From Lysinibacillus parviboronicapiens (GTDB lineage Bacteria > Bacillota > Bacilli > Bacillales_A > Planococcaceae), in the NCBI RefSeq assembly GCF_003049575.1, contig NZ_PYWI01000017.1, positions 36,117-100,116 on the forward strand: DNA of 64,000 nucleotides. Reading direction: 5' to 3'. The first letter of the stretch is position 1; each line of letters begins with the position of its first letter. Below the pieces are notes generated by a model that saw nothing but the letters and a program-made list of their open reading frames with translations, had not been told where the DNA came from and ran no database searches. Shown here piece after piece: positions 63,569 through 64,000 of this stretch. A program made the translations under genes and the position numbers.

Positions 63569-63784
63569 ATGAAATTTTTCTTTTGGAAATTAGACAACAA
63601 GGAAAAATTTATTCGTGCTTTTTGGACGGGTTTATTAGCATTAATAGTTTTGTATGTTGTTTGTTGGTACTTAGTTGATGATTTAATTATAAAAATAGTT
63701 CTTCCAATGGCTTTATCAATTATATATCTTGTTGATTTAGTTTTTCGTTTTAAAAAAATAAAACGTATGAAAGTAGAGCTTTAA
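63569..63784 (+). CDS. Small membrane protein of unknown function
   Basis: The 71-residue product has two hydrophobic helices (about 19-37 and 40-60) with a basic C-terminus (RFKKIKRMKVEL). A modest AAGGATTGG precedes the ATG. I do not recognise the family. It lies between two IS3 pieces, so it may be a passenger or recently arrived gene. Confidence 0.6.
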   Translation: MKFFFWKLDNKEKFIRAFWTGLLALIVLYVVCWYLVDDLIIKIVLPMALSIIYLVDLVFRFKKIKRMKVEL

Positions 63785-63879
63785 ATTTGTTTGCTTATGC
63801 ATGTCATAATACAATAACGTTCCCAAATGAAAGTTTGAAAAGAGACCGAAACCCATAACAATCGGGCGCGATTCGGTAG

Positions 63880-64000
63880 TGACCCCTTAAAGTTAGAGTT
63901 TTATTATGCAGCTAATTGGCTGGCATGTTTTCGGTAATTTACCGGACTCATGCCGGCCAGTTTTTGTTTAATACGAACATTATTATAATAATTGATATAC
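63880..64000 (-). mobile_element. IS3-family element entering the window from the right
   Basis: The end TGACCCCTTAAAGTTAGAG starts at 63880. On the minus strand the transposase C-terminus YINYYNNVRIKQKLAGMSPV then NYRKHASQLAA stops at 63904-63906. The (Y)YNxxRI...L.GMSPVxYR motif is the end of IS3 orfB. The rest lies beyond position 64000, so completeness is unknown. Confidence 0.88.

Noticed and set aside
1..64000. CRISPR arrays, tRNA or rRNA genes
   Set aside because: No regularly spaced identical repeats with unique spacers, no cloverleaf-like 75-90 base units and no rRNA-like conserved blocks were seen by eye.

Overview
The window looks like a chromosomal segment from a low-GC, endospore-forming Gram-positive of the Lysinibacillus / Planococcaceae type. 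The evidence is AT-rich sequence with strong AGGAGG-type ribosome sites; the cca-birA-panB-panC-panD-dinG backbone known from Bacillus; a gerA-type germination operon; a spore-coat-like protein; an S-layer-homology remnant; and a cholesterol-dependent cytolysin close to sphaericolysin. This assignment is an inference from gene content, not from a database search.

Layout. 1-1.8 kb: end of cca, then birA. 1.9-3.8 kb: a PadR / HAAS (DUF1700) / DUF4097 operon on the minus strand. 4.0-8.1 kb: a TetR regulator with its own promoter and operator, followed by an FtsX/MacB-type ABC permease and ATPase; it looks acquired. 8.2-11 kb: an inverted-repeat-bounded intergenic element, then panBCD behind a structured leader with an attenuator-like terminator. 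11.2-26.4 kb: an accessory region with oleate hydratase, an EamA exporter with a divergent Lrp regulator, a MerR regulator, a frameshifted C45 acyltransferase-like gene, a dihydrofolate-reductase-like protein, a coat-like protein, an XRE regulator, the cytolysin, a dicarboxylate/glutamate symporter and a lipoprotein. 27-30.6 kb: exonuclease-DinG and a cyclophilin lipoprotein. 31-34 kb: an alkylation-repair operon (PEP mutase-like, adaA, alkA, ogt).

35.5-48.3 kb is the most coherent block: a complete reductive uracil catabolic cluster. It encodes an NCS1 permease, the two-subunit dihydropyrimidine dehydrogenase (PreT/PreA), dihydropyrimidinase, N-carbamoyl-beta-alanine amidase, a class III beta-alanine transaminase, a CoA-acylating semialdehyde dehydrogenase and a PucR regulator. 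Two nearly identical palindromes (TGTGCA-NN-TGCACA) sit in the two control regions around pucR and are a good candidate for its operator.

48.5-50.3 kb: an M-box magnesium riboswitch controlling mgtE. 50.6-56.3 kb: an amino-acid permease and a gerA-gerB-gerC germinant-receptor operon. 56.4-62 kb: DUF5658, a YlmD-type laccase-domain protein, a polytopic protein resembling transmembrane terpene cyclases, a LysM-CAP protein, decayed MalT-like and SLH genes, and a VanW lipoprotein. 62.2-64 kb: a decayed Tn554-type transposon and pieces of IS3-family elements.

No tRNA, rRNA or CRISPR array was recognised. The window is notable for pseudogenes and intergenic palindromic repeats. The less familiar items are the uracil-cluster palindromes, the panB leader, the PEP-mutase-like gene heading the Ada operon, the terpene-cyclase-like membrane protein and several repeat families.
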